A stretch of 64,000 nucleotides of DNA from Dorea_A sp016295505 (GTDB lineage Bacteria; Bacillota; Clostridia; Lachnospirales; Lachnospiraceae). Of this stretch, positions 16,809 to 26,067 are shown one piece after another. A program made the position numbers and the translations under genes. The notes beneath the pieces were generated by a model, which had not been told where the DNA came from, searched no databases, and saw only the letters and a list, made by a program, of their open reading frames with translations. Within the stretch, counting starts at the first letter, position 1. Every line of letters begins with the position of its first letter. Location: NCBI RefSeq assembly GCF_039832105.1, contig NZ_JBDOHS010000002.1, positions 124,001-188,000 of the forward strand. Direction: 5' to 3'.

Positions 16809-16823
16809 GGACACGACATGTCC
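16809..16823. promoter_or_regulatory. 15-bp palindrome GGACAcgacaTGTCC, candidate operator copy 2
   Basis: It matches the copy at 15416-15430 at 14 of 15 positions. It lies between the ImmA/IrrE stop codon and the terminator hairpin. The XRE regulator gene and its operators lie between the two copies. Confidence 0.45.
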
Positions 16824-16842
16824 AGTTTTTATAAAAAAAATT

Positions 16843-18729
16843 TTAAATTTCTACCCCATATGGTTCAAGATACTCTCTTATGACCCATACAGGTTCTGGA
16901 TATTTAATATATAGTGCCTCATTTATCCATTGATGTGAAGGATCTCTAAGCGGATTAAGCTTAACGTCAAACACCTCAAATAGCTTTGAACTTATAGTCG
17001 GCGGAAGATGAAGGCCAAAGCAGATCAGAGCCAGTGTTTCAACAGATGGTTTTGTCTTTCCGTTTACAGTTCGACTGATTGTCTTAGGATCACGGTCAAT
17101 CTCATCACCCAAATCAGTATATTTCATACCTCTCCACTCCAACAACAACTCCATACATTGTTCCGGATCATCTGTCATCTTCCTTCTAATTTCAAGTTCT
17201 TCTTCCTGCTGCTTTTTACGCATGGCCACCTGACGTTCTTGCGGTGCATTCTGATATCCATTATGAAACTTAATTTCAAAAGTAACATCGCTTGGCTCTC
17301 TGTTCAAAAAGCAAGCCGTATGATATGTCGATTCTATGGAAGTAAGAATCTTCATATCAAATACCAGACAACATTCGTCCATGTGTGCTCTGGCATAATC
17401 AGTAAGTTCAAGTTTCCCCAACGTATCCTTCTGGACATATAAAGGGGCATTGTACACATAATGATTATCTATAAACAGATAATCTCCGGTTTCTGTTAAT
17501 TTCTTAAGTTCCGGACTAAGAAACCTTGCGATTGCTGCATCCTGAGCAGAAAGAGAAAATGTCTGATCAACTGTAATTGCTCCCTTTTTGAAGCCATGAG
17601 GCTTAACATAGTGATTATCCAAAAAGGTATATGTTCCTATAGCATCTTCAAATCCTAGCTCTACAAGTCTTATCTTCGCAGCTTGCCTTGATACACAAAA
17701 ATCAGTTTCAAGTGCAGTAATAACATTTTCCATAACGTCTACGGTATACTTCGCATCCATCAGACACATGAATTTTCCTATATACTCATTTGCTTTTGCC
17801 TTAAATGGTTCAGCTGGCATCTGTATTCTTGGTGCCAGAGCATTTGCCTGTCTCTCCATCATTTCGGTTGCTTTTTTAGCAACTGACGCTGCAGCTCCAC
17901 CTACAACCTCGCAACTAATACATGCTGCAGAAGAATTAAAGAGTCTTTCCAGTTCAAATACTTTTCTATGCTTTACCCAATGAACACACTCATGAATAAT
18001 TGTATTATTACGTGATCCCAAGTTACGTAGAAGAAAATTCATCGGATCCACAACAATAGTTTTTCCTACTATGTGACGAATTACAGTATCCTCGATATCT
18101 TCCTCAAAAACTTCCGCATCTGTATCAACCATATAGAGCTGACCAAAAATTGATGCATCTCTTGATATTCTCTGACTTACTATAGTTAAGCCCAATCTTT
18201 CTGCCAATACTTTCGGATCTACCCAAACAGGTGGCTCATCACGTTTTGAAATCCTTAAAGCTTCCGGATAATAATCCTTCAGGAATTGTTTTGCTACTTC
18301 CTCCAGCTGACCAGGAGCAATGTATGGAACCAATGAATCAGACATAGAATTCAGCGGAGCATTTTGAGGATTATAAGGAGCAATTTTCTTAATCTCCCAA
18401 TCATCTAATCCACACTCCAAATCACCTTCGCAAGTGATACGAATCCATGGATAACACTGATCCGTCTCATCATAATGGTAATCACCTTCTTTTACATCAA
18501 GTTCCAGTTCTATGCCAACATCAAACTTTACCTTCATTCCAGGAAGATCCTCTACATATACTCGTTGGATATTGGCATCTATAAGTTCCACATCACCAAT
18601 TCGATGGACTCTATTTGTATGTAGATTTAGTGATTCCCACTCATTCTCAACATATTCCTCAGCAGCTTTATACAAGCCGCTATAGCATTTATTTTTAACA
18701 TATTCTGCAAATGAACGGCCTGCTGCCAT
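16843..18729 (-). CDS. ImmA/IrrE-type metalloprotease with C-terminal HTH
   Basis: The 628-aa protein has an ImmA/IrrE zinc site: HECVH at residues 246-250 and a downstream MERQANALAPRIQMP segment giving the third ligand Glu and the typical MP ending. Residues 1-160 and 320-520 match no domain I recognise. The C-terminus (about 535-590) is an XRE-like helix-turn-helix with LLEWRGMKYTDLGDEIDRD and a SRTVNGKTKPSVETLALIC motif. ImmA/IrrE proteins cleave repressors or act as damage sensors. The gene starts only 2 bp after vsr, so it is the last gene of the restriction operon. Its target, perhaps the XRE protein next door or the restriction machinery, is unknown. Confidence 0.83.
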   Translation of the reverse strand: MAAGRSFAEYVKNKCYSGLYKAAEEYVENEWESLNLHTNRVHRIGDVELIDANIQRVYVEDLPGMKVKFDVGIELELDVKEGDYHYDETDQCYPWIRITCEGDLECGLDDWEIKKIAPYNPQNAPLNSMSDSLVPYIAPGQLEEVAKQFLKDYYPEALRISKRDEPPVWVDPKVLAERLGLTIVSQRISRDASIFGQLYMVDTDAEVFEEDIEDTVIRHIVGKTIVVDPMNFLLRNLGSRNNTIIHECVHWVKHRKVFELERLFNSSAACISCEVVGGAAASVAKKATEMMERQANALAPRIQMPAEPFKAKANEYIGKFMCLMDAKYTVDVMENVITALETDFCVSRQAAKIRLVELGFEDAIGTYTFLDNHYVKPHGFKKGAITVDQTFSLSAQDAAIARFLSPELKKLTETGDYLFIDNHYVYNAPLYVQKDTLGKLELTDYARAHMDECCLVFDMKILTSIESTYHTACFLNREPSDVTFEIKFHNGYQNAPQERQVAMRKKQQEEELEIRRKMTDDPEQCMELLLEWRGMKYTDLGDEIDRDPKTISRTVNGKTKPSVETLALICFGLHLPPTISSKLFEVFDVKLNPLRDPSHQWINEALYIKYPEPVWVIREYLEPYGVEI

Positions 18730-18731
18730 AA

Positions 18732-19187
18732 TTATTCCTCTCTTTCCTGATACATTTCATCCATTTCCAAGTCAAAGATGGTCTCCTCAATAACCCTAAC
18801 ACACTCGTCCGTGTTTTTCTTTATTTCAGCACCCCAAAAACGGATTACCGTCCACCCCATAAAAAGTAGTTTCTTGTTGATTTCAGCATCCCGCTCCATA
18901 TTGCGCGATATTTTGCTTATCCAGAAGTCACTGTTATTACTTTTTTCCAAGCGCGGCTTTAGCACTTCCCAATCCTTCCCATGAAAAAATTCTCCATCAC
19001 AGAAAATTGCAATCTTATATTTAGTCAGAACAATATCTGGTTTACCAGGAAGCGCCTTGTAATTCTTTCTATATCGGTAGCCTTTATTCCACAATGCCTT
19101 ACGAAGCAACACCTCAATCTTAGTGTCATTAGCCTTGATATGCTGCATATTCTTCCGGCGTTGCTCCGGAGTTAATACATCAGCCAT
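18732..19187 (-). CDS. vsr: Vsr-type endonuclease
   Basis: The 151-aa protein shows the Vsr pattern: LTPEQRRKNMQHIKANDTKIE, then GYRYRKNYKALPGKPDIVL and AIFCDGEFFHGKDW, which provide the catalytic Asp and His. Vsr nicks T:G mismatches produced by deamination of 5-methylcytosine. It therefore normally accompanies m5C methyltransferases, here two. The usual zinc-binding cysteine after FHG is absent, as in several Gram-positive homologues. It lies 2 bp downstream of mcrC and 2 bp upstream of the ImmA/IrrE gene. Confidence 0.9.
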   Translation of the reverse strand: MADVLTPEQRRKNMQHIKANDTKIEVLLRKALWNKGYRYRKNYKALPGKPDIVLTKYKIAIFCDGEFFHGKDWEVLKPRLEKSNNSDFWISKISRNMERDAEINKKLLFMGWTVIRFWGAEIKKNTDECVRVIEETIFDLEMDEMYQEREE

Positions 19188-19189
19188 AA

Positions 19190-20647
19190 CTATTCCTTCT
19201 TTTCAAAGGTATGATCCTTAATATAATTAGCAATAGTTGGATTATCCTTCATCATTCCCAAAAGCATCTGGTGATATTTTACAATTCGATTCTCCATCGA
19301 ATTAATTCTTCTGGCATCAAAAATCTCAACATCAGTATGCGCGGGAAGTATTATGCCGACATTATTAGCATTCATCATCATGCTATATGCGAGCAGTTGC
19401 AATCTGTCATTTCTTGAATCACCATTTGTATAATCTTTATACTTAACATCAAAAACAACTGTCTCGCCGCTTTCGCGGTCTGTAAGAACTAAATCGGGCT
19501 TAATTGAACCAGATATATACTTTCCCGGATTAACTAATCCCTCTTCTTCCAAAAATACATCCGTCTTGTCATCGAATTTTTCCAGTCTGATACCCGTATC
19601 ACTCTTACTTCTGTATGATTCAATTCCGTTCTTCTTAAGATATGCACGGACATAAACTTCAAAGAGTTTCTCCATTGATATTGCATATGGTACAATATAT
19701 CCAGTCGTGCTTATCTCACCATTTGATTCAACTGAAATATCATCCAGAACCATTCTTGCCATTGCCATCACAGGTTTATAATATGTGTAGCATCCGGAAA
19801 ATTTCAAACCATTACAAGCACTTCCACTGCACTGAATATCAGAGATATGTCTAAGCGCATTTGAACAGTATGAAATCATACTGGCATAATTATTATTATC
19901 CTTGCTGTAATCACCAAAATAATCGACAATAAATCTTTTTGCTTTTTTTAGTGCAGCTTTTAAAATCTGATTTTCAAAAATATTATCCGAAAAACGTAAA
20001 TACTGGCAATAGAACCTGTCATTTCTACCGTGCATGGTATTCGACCTTATATTTTTCTCGATGACAATTTTCCCTTTAACTTTGCCTGTAAGGTTTTCCT
20101 CTTCTTTAAGCATTCTACCCATAAGAGGTCTTCTACATAATAATCTAAGTAAGGTAAGGAATACTGTTACAGTAATGATGCTATTCTCTGCCGATATTCC
20201 ATCATCTACTTTTAGAGGCTTCTCATTTTCAAAGAAATAGAAAATTTCATTTCGGTCAATTGCCTCGATATCCTTTTCTTTATGCCTGTTACTAATCGTT
20301 TGCGGTGCCATGTACCGATCAAACTCATCGTCATCACGTATATAATTCAGCAATTCCACAACAGTAACATTAAATCGAGGAACAACTTTTATCAAAAGTT
20401 CATTCCCTTCAGCATCATACAGAGTCTCGTCATCAACGGATTTTATTCTACAGATTCCAACCAGGTTTGACGAATACAGACTGTTTCGATAATAGTGAAT
20501 TCCAAGATTTACTCTTGATTCACTGTATGTAACATATAGTCTTTCAATGTCCTCTGGTTTGATACAATCAGTAAATCCATCCATTCTGGTGTTGTCAGTT
20601 ATAAGGTATATTCGTTTTCCATCTTTTGGCTCCTGCCATCCATTCAT
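19190..20647 (-). CDS. McrC-like nuclease subunit of restriction system
   Basis: The 485-aa protein has the McrC/LlaJI R2-type layout: an N-terminal region with VVPRFNVTVVELLNYI, a middle segment, and a C-terminal PD-(D/E)XK nuclease at roughly residues 380-405 (SIKPDLVLTD...VVFDVKYKDY), followed by RLQLLAYSMM. In McrBC-type complexes McrC both stimulates the McrB GTPase and cleaves DNA. It lies 14 bp downstream of the tandem AAA gene. Since two m5C methyltransferases are in the same operon, it more likely cuts unmethylated DNA, as in LlaJI, than methylated DNA as in E. coli McrBC. Confidence 0.87.
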   Translation of the reverse strand: MNGWQEPKDGKRIYLITDNTRMDGFTDCIKPEDIERLYVTYSESRVNLGIHYYRNSLYSSNLVGICRIKSVDDETLYDAEGNELLIKVVPRFNVTVVELLNYIRDDDEFDRYMAPQTISNRHKEKDIEAIDRNEIFYFFENEKPLKVDDGISAENSIITVTVFLTLLRLLCRRPLMGRMLKEEENLTGKVKGKIVIEKNIRSNTMHGRNDRFYCQYLRFSDNIFENQILKAALKKAKRFIVDYFGDYSKDNNNYASMISYCSNALRHISDIQCSGSACNGLKFSGCYTYYKPVMAMARMVLDDISVESNGEISTTGYIVPYAISMEKLFEVYVRAYLKKNGIESYRSKSDTGIRLEKFDDKTDVFLEEEGLVNPGKYISGSIKPDLVLTDRESGETVVFDVKYKDYTNGDSRNDRLQLLAYSMMMNANNVGIILPAHTDVEIFDARRINSMENRIVKYHQMLLGMMKDNPTIANYIKDHTFEKKE

Positions 20648-20661
20648 ATAACCACTCCCAC

Positions 20662-23325
20662 CTATGCTATAAGATCACTAAATATTTTTTCTATAACCTC
20701 TCTCTGTGATGTCATATTTATCTTTCCAGCGATACAATTTAAGAATCCATTAAATCCATCTGTAGCATCACTAACATCAAAACTGATAATGCCATCCTTG
20801 TAATATTCTTTTAAGATAGGTATGATCTGATACTCAAATCGCTTCATCAGCTTATCCTTACTGTCAACAAGGAAATAGGTATGTCCAATCTGCACATCCT
20901 CTTTTCTGTACTCAGGACTGAGGTAATCTTCTTCAAATATCTTTTCTACATTCTCATAAAGCTTGCTTGCCTGAGCATTGAGCTCCACTTGTGCAGCTCC
21001 ACTTTCCACTTTATAGTCTCTGATAACCTTCACATCTGGCAACTGCTCAAAGAAAAGAAATCTACGTCTGATAGCATAATCTATTCCGCCAATAGATTTA
21101 TCTGCCGTATTCATTGTTCCGATTATATAGAGATTATCCGGCATACTAATCCTATTGTTATTGTTTACAGAGTATGGCGTAGCAACTGGTTCTGTTCTAT
21201 ATTCAAGGCCATAAATCAGTTCACCAAATACTGTTGCAAGGTTTGCGCGGTTTATTTCGTCAATAATCAAGAAAAATTTTGTCTTTTTATGTTTCTTGGC
21301 AAGTTCAGCTATATTACCCAAAACTTTATTTACAGTTTCATAAAGTATTGTATCTGATCCAGGCTTAGTAGATACCTTAATTCCTCTGATAAAATCCTCG
21401 TACCCATATGATGGATGGAACTGTACTATATCCCATGCAACTTCAGGTTCCTCTTTACCTTTAAATAATTTTGCGCAATATTTATCCTCATCAGAATAAT
21501 CAGCAATCTGAAGATCCGCTAATTCCTCATCGGTACAATTATGTGCCATATACTTCAAAAAAGCCTTTGCAGAATATGTTTTGGATGTTCCTGGAGGTCC
21601 TTGAAGAATCATCTGCTTTATTCCAAGCGTCTCCATTGCGTCTTTATATTCCTTATAGATTGAATCACTCATCTCATTATCTACTCCTTCCAATGTTATT
21701 TCAGAACCATCTTCCGCTGTAATTACATCCCCAGGATTACTCCATAGTACACTAAGCTGTGCTATGCGTTTTCTGACCAGTTCATTTGCTTCCTGATTAT
21801 ATACAGCTTCCTCTTGCTTCCAATCTTTATCTGCCCTACCATCTTTATTTACACTCTTTGGCTCTATTTTCTTGAAATCACTTAAAAATAAATCCCACTC
21901 TTTTTTTACATAATCGAGCAATTTCTGCTTATCATTATCTGATGGATTATTTTTTAAGTACTGAGAATAAGCATCTATCAACGCCTGATAATATTGCCAG
22001 ACGATTCTAAACAAAACAAGATTTCCGCCAAACGATTCGCCCAACCTATAACCATCTGTATTTTCCCAGCAAGCAGCTTTTACGTAATCCTTCGGGTGAA
22101 ATCCACCTGTAAAATAATGTTCCGAATCATCTACAAGAATTGTTCCACCATTATACAGACACCTACCGTCTGATTTTCCACTTCTGCGAATCTTGTTATG
22201 TTGGATATTATTCGCAATCAGCATCGCCAAATAAGTAACTCCGCCAACCTCCATCTCACGGTAACATACTTTTTTGTTAAATAAAATTGCGTTTTTTATC
22301 TGTTCGTCAGTTAGCAGTTTCTGGTCGATAATTCTACCGACAAGATTTTCTATCGGCACAGAACTACACTGCCTTGTAGAATCCTCTGTAATGAATCGTG
22401 TTACTGTCATCCCGTTTTTATAATCACTAAAGCTGCTTTTCCTTGGAGTTTTTGGCCACGTTGTTTTCTTTTTAATGCATGCAGCTTCCAGTAATCGAAC
22501 AGATTCTTCAGCGGCACTGTCAAGTATGCCCTCAGAAATATATTGCTTCAAAATAGGAATCAGCTGGTATCTAATTTTTAATGAAACATCATCTCCACTG
22601 AAATATCCATGACCAAGAACATACCTATTCTGATCGTATGTACTGAGCCTATATTGCATATCCAGATAATTAAGTACCAGACTCCGTACTTGATCGTAAT
22701 AGACAGCATTTTCTGTTTCCGAATCTTCCGTAATATATTCAATATCAGACAATATCTCTCTGACATAAAATTTACTCATAAGATTTCCTGAAATAGCGAT
22801 TGCCCCTGTCTCTGTTGCATTATATGTGCCAATGACATAAAAATTAGGTGGTATTTCAACAACTGTCCCTGAGTTCAAATTAAGTCTTGCTTCATTTCCT
22901 TCTGACCCAATTGCATTTATAGCATCGCCTAAAAGCGTCGAAACATCGTTACGCTGTAAGTCATCCATAATCAAGACATACTTTGTTCCCTTCTTTGTCT
23001 TATAATCAGCTGCAGCCTTAAAAATTGTTTCAATAAGAATCTTATCCTTATATTCAAAAACCATTTTGCCTGATTCAGTACCGGCGTTTATTCCACCAAC
23101 CACATCTTCGTATGTAACGCTATTGTGACATGATATAATCTCAACATTTACGTCCTGATCTGCACTTGACGGGAAACAGCTGTATTCACTTTTCGATAGC
23201 TGTTCTGAAATTTTTTTGGCAAGGAATGTTTTGCCCACTCCAGTGTTACCAGTGAGCAAAACTGCCTTTTTCTGATAAAGTGCCTCAGTCATTTCAGACA
23301 GCAATTTTTTAGTCTTCACTGTCAT
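20662..23325 (-). CDS. McrB-like protein with two tandem AAA modules
   Basis: The 887-aa protein carries two AAA modules of the McrB class. The second is canonical: Walker A GPPGTSKT at 576-583, IIDEINRANL with Asp689, and the McrB signature IGTMNTADKS. The first has Walker A GNTGVGKT at 26-33, but its Walker B reads LIMDDLQRND in place of DEINR, and its signature is VIGTYNATETG. After each core there is a matching segment, GHGYF...RYQLIPILKQY and GHTYF...EYQIIPILKEY, which shows an internal duplication. No separate N-terminal DNA-binding domain like EcMcrB is visible. It is probably the NTP-driven translocase of the restriction complex. Confidence 0.88.
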   Translation of the reverse strand: MTVKTKKLLSEMTEALYQKKAVLLTGNTGVGKTFLAKKISEQLSKSEYSCFPSSADQDVNVEIISCHNSVTYEDVVGGINAGTESGKMVFEYKDKILIETIFKAAADYKTKKGTKYVLIMDDLQRNDVSTLLGDAINAIGSEGNEARLNLNSGTVVEIPPNFYVIGTYNATETGAIAISGNLMSKFYVREILSDIEYITEDSETENAVYYDQVRSLVLNYLDMQYRLSTYDQNRYVLGHGYFSGDDVSLKIRYQLIPILKQYISEGILDSAAEESVRLLEAACIKKKTTWPKTPRKSSFSDYKNGMTVTRFITEDSTRQCSSVPIENLVGRIIDQKLLTDEQIKNAILFNKKVCYREMEVGGVTYLAMLIANNIQHNKIRRSGKSDGRCLYNGGTILVDDSEHYFTGGFHPKDYVKAACWENTDGYRLGESFGGNLVLFRIVWQYYQALIDAYSQYLKNNPSDNDKQKLLDYVKKEWDLFLSDFKKIEPKSVNKDGRADKDWKQEEAVYNQEANELVRKRIAQLSVLWSNPGDVITAEDGSEITLEGVDNEMSDSIYKEYKDAMETLGIKQMILQGPPGTSKTYSAKAFLKYMAHNCTDEELADLQIADYSDEDKYCAKLFKGKEEPEVAWDIVQFHPSYGYEDFIRGIKVSTKPGSDTILYETVNKVLGNIAELAKKHKKTKFFLIIDEINRANLATVFGELIYGLEYRTEPVATPYSVNNNNRISMPDNLYIIGTMNTADKSIGGIDYAIRRRFLFFEQLPDVKVIRDYKVESGAAQVELNAQASKLYENVEKIFEEDYLSPEYRKEDVQIGHTYFLVDSKDKLMKRFEYQIIPILKEYYKDGIISFDVSDATDGFNGFLNCIAGKINMTSQREVIEKIFSDLIA

Positions 23326-23336
23326 AAATCATCACC

Positions 23337-24566
23337 TTATTCTATTTCGTCTAGCATTTTACTAAGTGCAAGAGCAACCCGTTTTGCCAGTTGGGGTGGT
23401 ACTGCATTTCCAATCATTTGATATGCATTTCCTTGTGAACCCACAAAATCAAAGTCATCATCAAAAGATTGTAAACGTGCAGCTTCTCTAACTGTAATAG
23501 ATCTGCTCTGCTTTGAATCATAATGAATAAACCTATTACCATCTTTATACAAATGTGCAATTATTGTTGTGCTTGGCAAATCCGGTTCCAGTACATGGTA
23601 TCTATGAATCGGAGATTTTGAACCAACTTTTTCTTCATATAATTCACTTATCTTTTTACTATCATACTCACGTCTTCCAGATTCGATATCAAGAGCAAGT
23701 GTCCTAAATGTATCCATATCACGCAGATTGTGATATCTTGGTTTGTGCCATGTAACACTTGATTCAGGTTCACTATGGGATTTTCTTTTTTTATGATGTT
23801 CCTCATCATAAAAGGGATTACACTCAGGTAAATCTCCTATTGCCTCACGAACCGTAATTTTCTTGCTTTCTTTAAAACTTGGCAGTATTTCGGAATAAAA
23901 TCTTCCAAGAATTGCTTGCGTATCTTTATATCGTTTGGTATCGATACCAACAATAATCATTCTTTCACGATTCTGTGGTACACCAAAATCACTTGCATTT
24001 ACCTTGGCAATTCTCAAATCATCAATAATATCATATCCAATATTGCTGAATCCCTGTCTAATTAAATCAGTGATTGGTGTTCCATCCGGAGCCGCACTCA
24101 AAATTCCCGGAACATTCTCAAATACAAACACTTTAGGTCTATATCTGTTTACAACATTCAGGTAATGTTCAAATAGATAATTTCTGTAATCGTCACGCAT
24201 TCCATTTTCATCACGTACTCGTCCGGCAACTGAATATGCCTGGCATGGCGGACCACCAATAATTACATCTATTCCACCAGCTTCATTCACAAAATGATCA
24301 AGGCCTTTTCCATTTCCAAACTCTTCATCATTCCAGCCACCAAAGAGTTCCTCTTCTCTCTGAATGTCAAAATGCATCACTCTGTCTGCAGCATCTTTTA
24401 TGCCCCATTTATTTTTCAGCCGATGTATCAACGTATTTACCTGAGGCTTAAGCCACTCTACTGCAGCTACATCAATATATTTATTTGTCTGAAGGAAGCC
24501 ATCCTCAAGGCCTCCGCATCCAGCAAACAAATCAATGAACTTGTATTTAGCCATATTATTCTCCAT
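23337..24566 (-). CDS. DNA (cytosine-5) methyltransferase, second of pair
   Basis: All key m5C methyltransferase motifs are seen in the 409-aa protein: motif I FIDLFAGCGGLEDGF, motif IV GGPPCQAYSVAG with the catalytic Cys, motif VI FENVPGIL, motif VIII QNRERMIIVG, motif IX REAARLQSFDDDF and motif X IGNAVPPQLA. The target-recognition region between VIII and IX differs from that of the neighbouring methyltransferase, so the two should modify different sequences or opposite strands of an asymmetric site. The start overlaps the first methyltransferase by 11 bp. Confidence 0.93.
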   Translation of the reverse strand: MENNMAKYKFIDLFAGCGGLEDGFLQTNKYIDVAAVEWLKPQVNTLIHRLKNKWGIKDAADRVMHFDIQREEELFGGWNDEEFGNGKGLDHFVNEAGGIDVIIGGPPCQAYSVAGRVRDENGMRDDYRNYLFEHYLNVVNRYRPKVFVFENVPGILSAAPDGTPITDLIRQGFSNIGYDIIDDLRIAKVNASDFGVPQNRERMIIVGIDTKRYKDTQAILGRFYSEILPSFKESKKITVREAIGDLPECNPFYDEEHHKKRKSHSEPESSVTWHKPRYHNLRDMDTFRTLALDIESGRREYDSKKISELYEEKVGSKSPIHRYHVLEPDLPSTTIIAHLYKDGNRFIHYDSKQSRSITVREAARLQSFDDDFDFVGSQGNAYQMIGNAVPPQLAKRVALALSKMLDEIE

Positions 24567-25641
24567 CCTTTAAGTATGGCAACAACGCTTCCGCTACTAC
24601 CTGACCCAGCATAGGGGGAACTGCATTTCCCACCTGTCTGTACTGCTGAGATTTGTTACCATAGAAAATAAAATCATCAGGGAAGCTTTGCAGTCTTGCA
24701 CTTTCCCTAACTGTTGGTATCCTGTTCCATTTGTAATGAAAATGTGAACGATGACCTGTATTTATTGTGTTTGAAGGCTTTTTGCTATGGTACCTCGTAA
24801 GTGCTTCGTGATACTTATATATTCCCTGATATTCTTCTGGCAAAGCTTTATAATTTTTACCCTCTGGAACCAGCGATATCATATGCTTGGTTTTCTCTAT
24901 CGGTATACTTCCAATATGATTTTGAACCTTTTCAGAGCGTGCCCTCATCTTTCTTTGATAATCATTCTGAGCCGGGCAAACATAGTCCTGAATATCCTCT
25001 CCATAGATGATTTCCCCGTCAGCAGTTTGCAGAGATGGAAGATCTCCTATAGCATCCTCACACGTTACATAATTCTTCTTATCCACTGTTGGCTCTGGAA
25101 ATTTGAAATCTTCCTCTCCATCACGTAATCCAACGAAAAATACCCTTTTTCTTATCTGAGGAATCCCGTAATCAGGTGCGAACAAAAGTTTAGGAACCAT
25201 TCGATAACCAATTTTCGCAAAATCTTCCACAACACGCTTTGCGCCTATTCCACCATTGGTCTGAACCATTCCAGGTACATTCTCCAGCACAACAACCTGC
25301 GGTTTAACACGTTCTGCCAGCTTTACCATTGCAGTGTAAAGAGTATTTCTTTTGTCATTCATATCTCTAGGACCCGCTACAGAAAATCCCTGGCAAGGCG
25401 GTCCACCAACAAGCACATCTAATTTAATCTTTTTCTTTTCAAGAAAATCGATGATAACATCTATGTTTCCATGATCAAACAAATCCAGTTTCATAGCTTC
25501 AGCGCCACCATGATTTGCTTTAAAAGTCTTAAGAGCCGCCTCATCAAAATCAACTCCTAATACAACATCATACCCAGCATCATAGAACCCTCTCGAAAGT
25601 CCGCCAGCTCCTGAAAATAAATCCAATACCTTAAAAGCCAT
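24556..25641 (-). CDS. DNA (cytosine-5) methyltransferase, first of pair
   Basis: The 361-aa protein has motif I VLDLFSGAGGLSRGF, motif IV GGPPCQGFSVAG, motif VI LENVPGM, motif VIII QIRKRVFFVGL, motif IX RESARLQSFPDDF and motif X VGNAVPPMLG. It is smaller than its partner mainly in the target-recognition region. It lies 24 bp downstream of a small HTH gene and begins the methylation part of the operon. Together with the partner it should protect host DNA from the McrBC-like nuclease. Confidence 0.93.
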   Translation of the reverse strand: MAFKVLDLFSGAGGLSRGFYDAGYDVVLGVDFDEAALKTFKANHGGAEAMKLDLFDHGNIDVIIDFLEKKKIKLDVLVGGPPCQGFSVAGPRDMNDKRNTLYTAMVKLAERVKPQVVVLENVPGMVQTNGGIGAKRVVEDFAKIGYRMVPKLLFAPDYGIPQIRKRVFFVGLRDGEEDFKFPEPTVDKKNYVTCEDAIGDLPSLQTADGEIIYGEDIQDYVCPAQNDYQRKMRARSEKVQNHIGSIPIEKTKHMISLVPEGKNYKALPEEYQGIYKYHEALTRYHSKKPSNTINTGHRSHFHYKWNRIPTVRESARLQSFPDDFIFYGNKSQQYRQVGNAVPPMLGQVVAEALLPYLKDGE

Positions 25642-25665
25642 AATCTTGTCCTCACTCTATCATTA

Positions 25666-25860
25666 TTATTCAGCACTCTGGCCGCTCTTAACCCATGCAT
25701 CCAGTTCAGAAAACTTAAACTTCCATTGTTTTCCTATCTTATGTGCAGGAATATCTTTTCCTTTTCTAATCCAATCCCGAATAGTGACTGGTTTTACTCC
25801 CAGATACTCTGCTGCGTCATCTATACTTATCCATTTCTCATTTACATTATTTTCAACCAT
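25666..25860 (-). CDS. Small helix-turn-helix (excisionase/MerR-like) protein
   Basis: From the ATG at 25858-25860 the protein is 64 aa and consists of one winged-helix: WISIDDAAEYLGVKPVTIRD, WIRKGKDIPAHKIGKQWKF and KFSELDAWVKSG. This form is shared by phage excisionases and small regulators that often precede cytosine methyltransferase genes. As first gene of the operon it is a candidate controller (C protein-like) of the restriction-modification genes. A longer GTG reading exists but the ATG has better spacing. Function beyond DNA binding is inferred. Confidence 0.8.
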   Translation of the reverse strand: MVENNVNEKWISIDDAAEYLGVKPVTIRDWIRKGKDIPAHKIGKQWKFKFSELDAWVKSGQSAE

Positions 25861-25906
25861 TACTTTCACCACGCCTTTTGATAAACGAATACAGTTCTCC
25901 TTCTAC

Positions 25907-25935
25907 ATATTATCACAAAGTCATTTTTGTTTCAA
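25907..25935 (-). promoter_or_regulatory. Promoter of the restriction-modification operon
   Basis: On the minus strand TTGAAA (25930-25935) and TAATAT (25907-25912) are separated by 17 bp. It lies 47 bp upstream of the HTH start and is the only strong promoter seen before the terminator at 16.8 kb, so the seven genes may form one 9-kb transcript. No clear operator repeat is visible beside it. Confidence 0.72.
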
Positions 25936-26024
25936 TTGATTTGCTGTTATTTGTTGATATTTTCTTTGGTTTTCGTGGTGCATCTAACTACCATCTCAAT
26001 TATCATTGTACTCATATGGTGTAC

Positions 26025-26062
26025 CAAAAAACGGACTTATAAGCATCTGCCTGTAAGTCCGC
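26025..26062 (-). terminator. Terminator after the parB operon
   Basis: Minus-strand arms CGGACTTACAG and CTTATAAGTCCG enclose a short loop and are followed by TTTTTTGG. It ends the SymE-ParA-ParB transcript and separates it from the restriction operon promoter 90 bp further on. Confidence 0.86.
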
Positions 26063-26067
26063 TAAAA

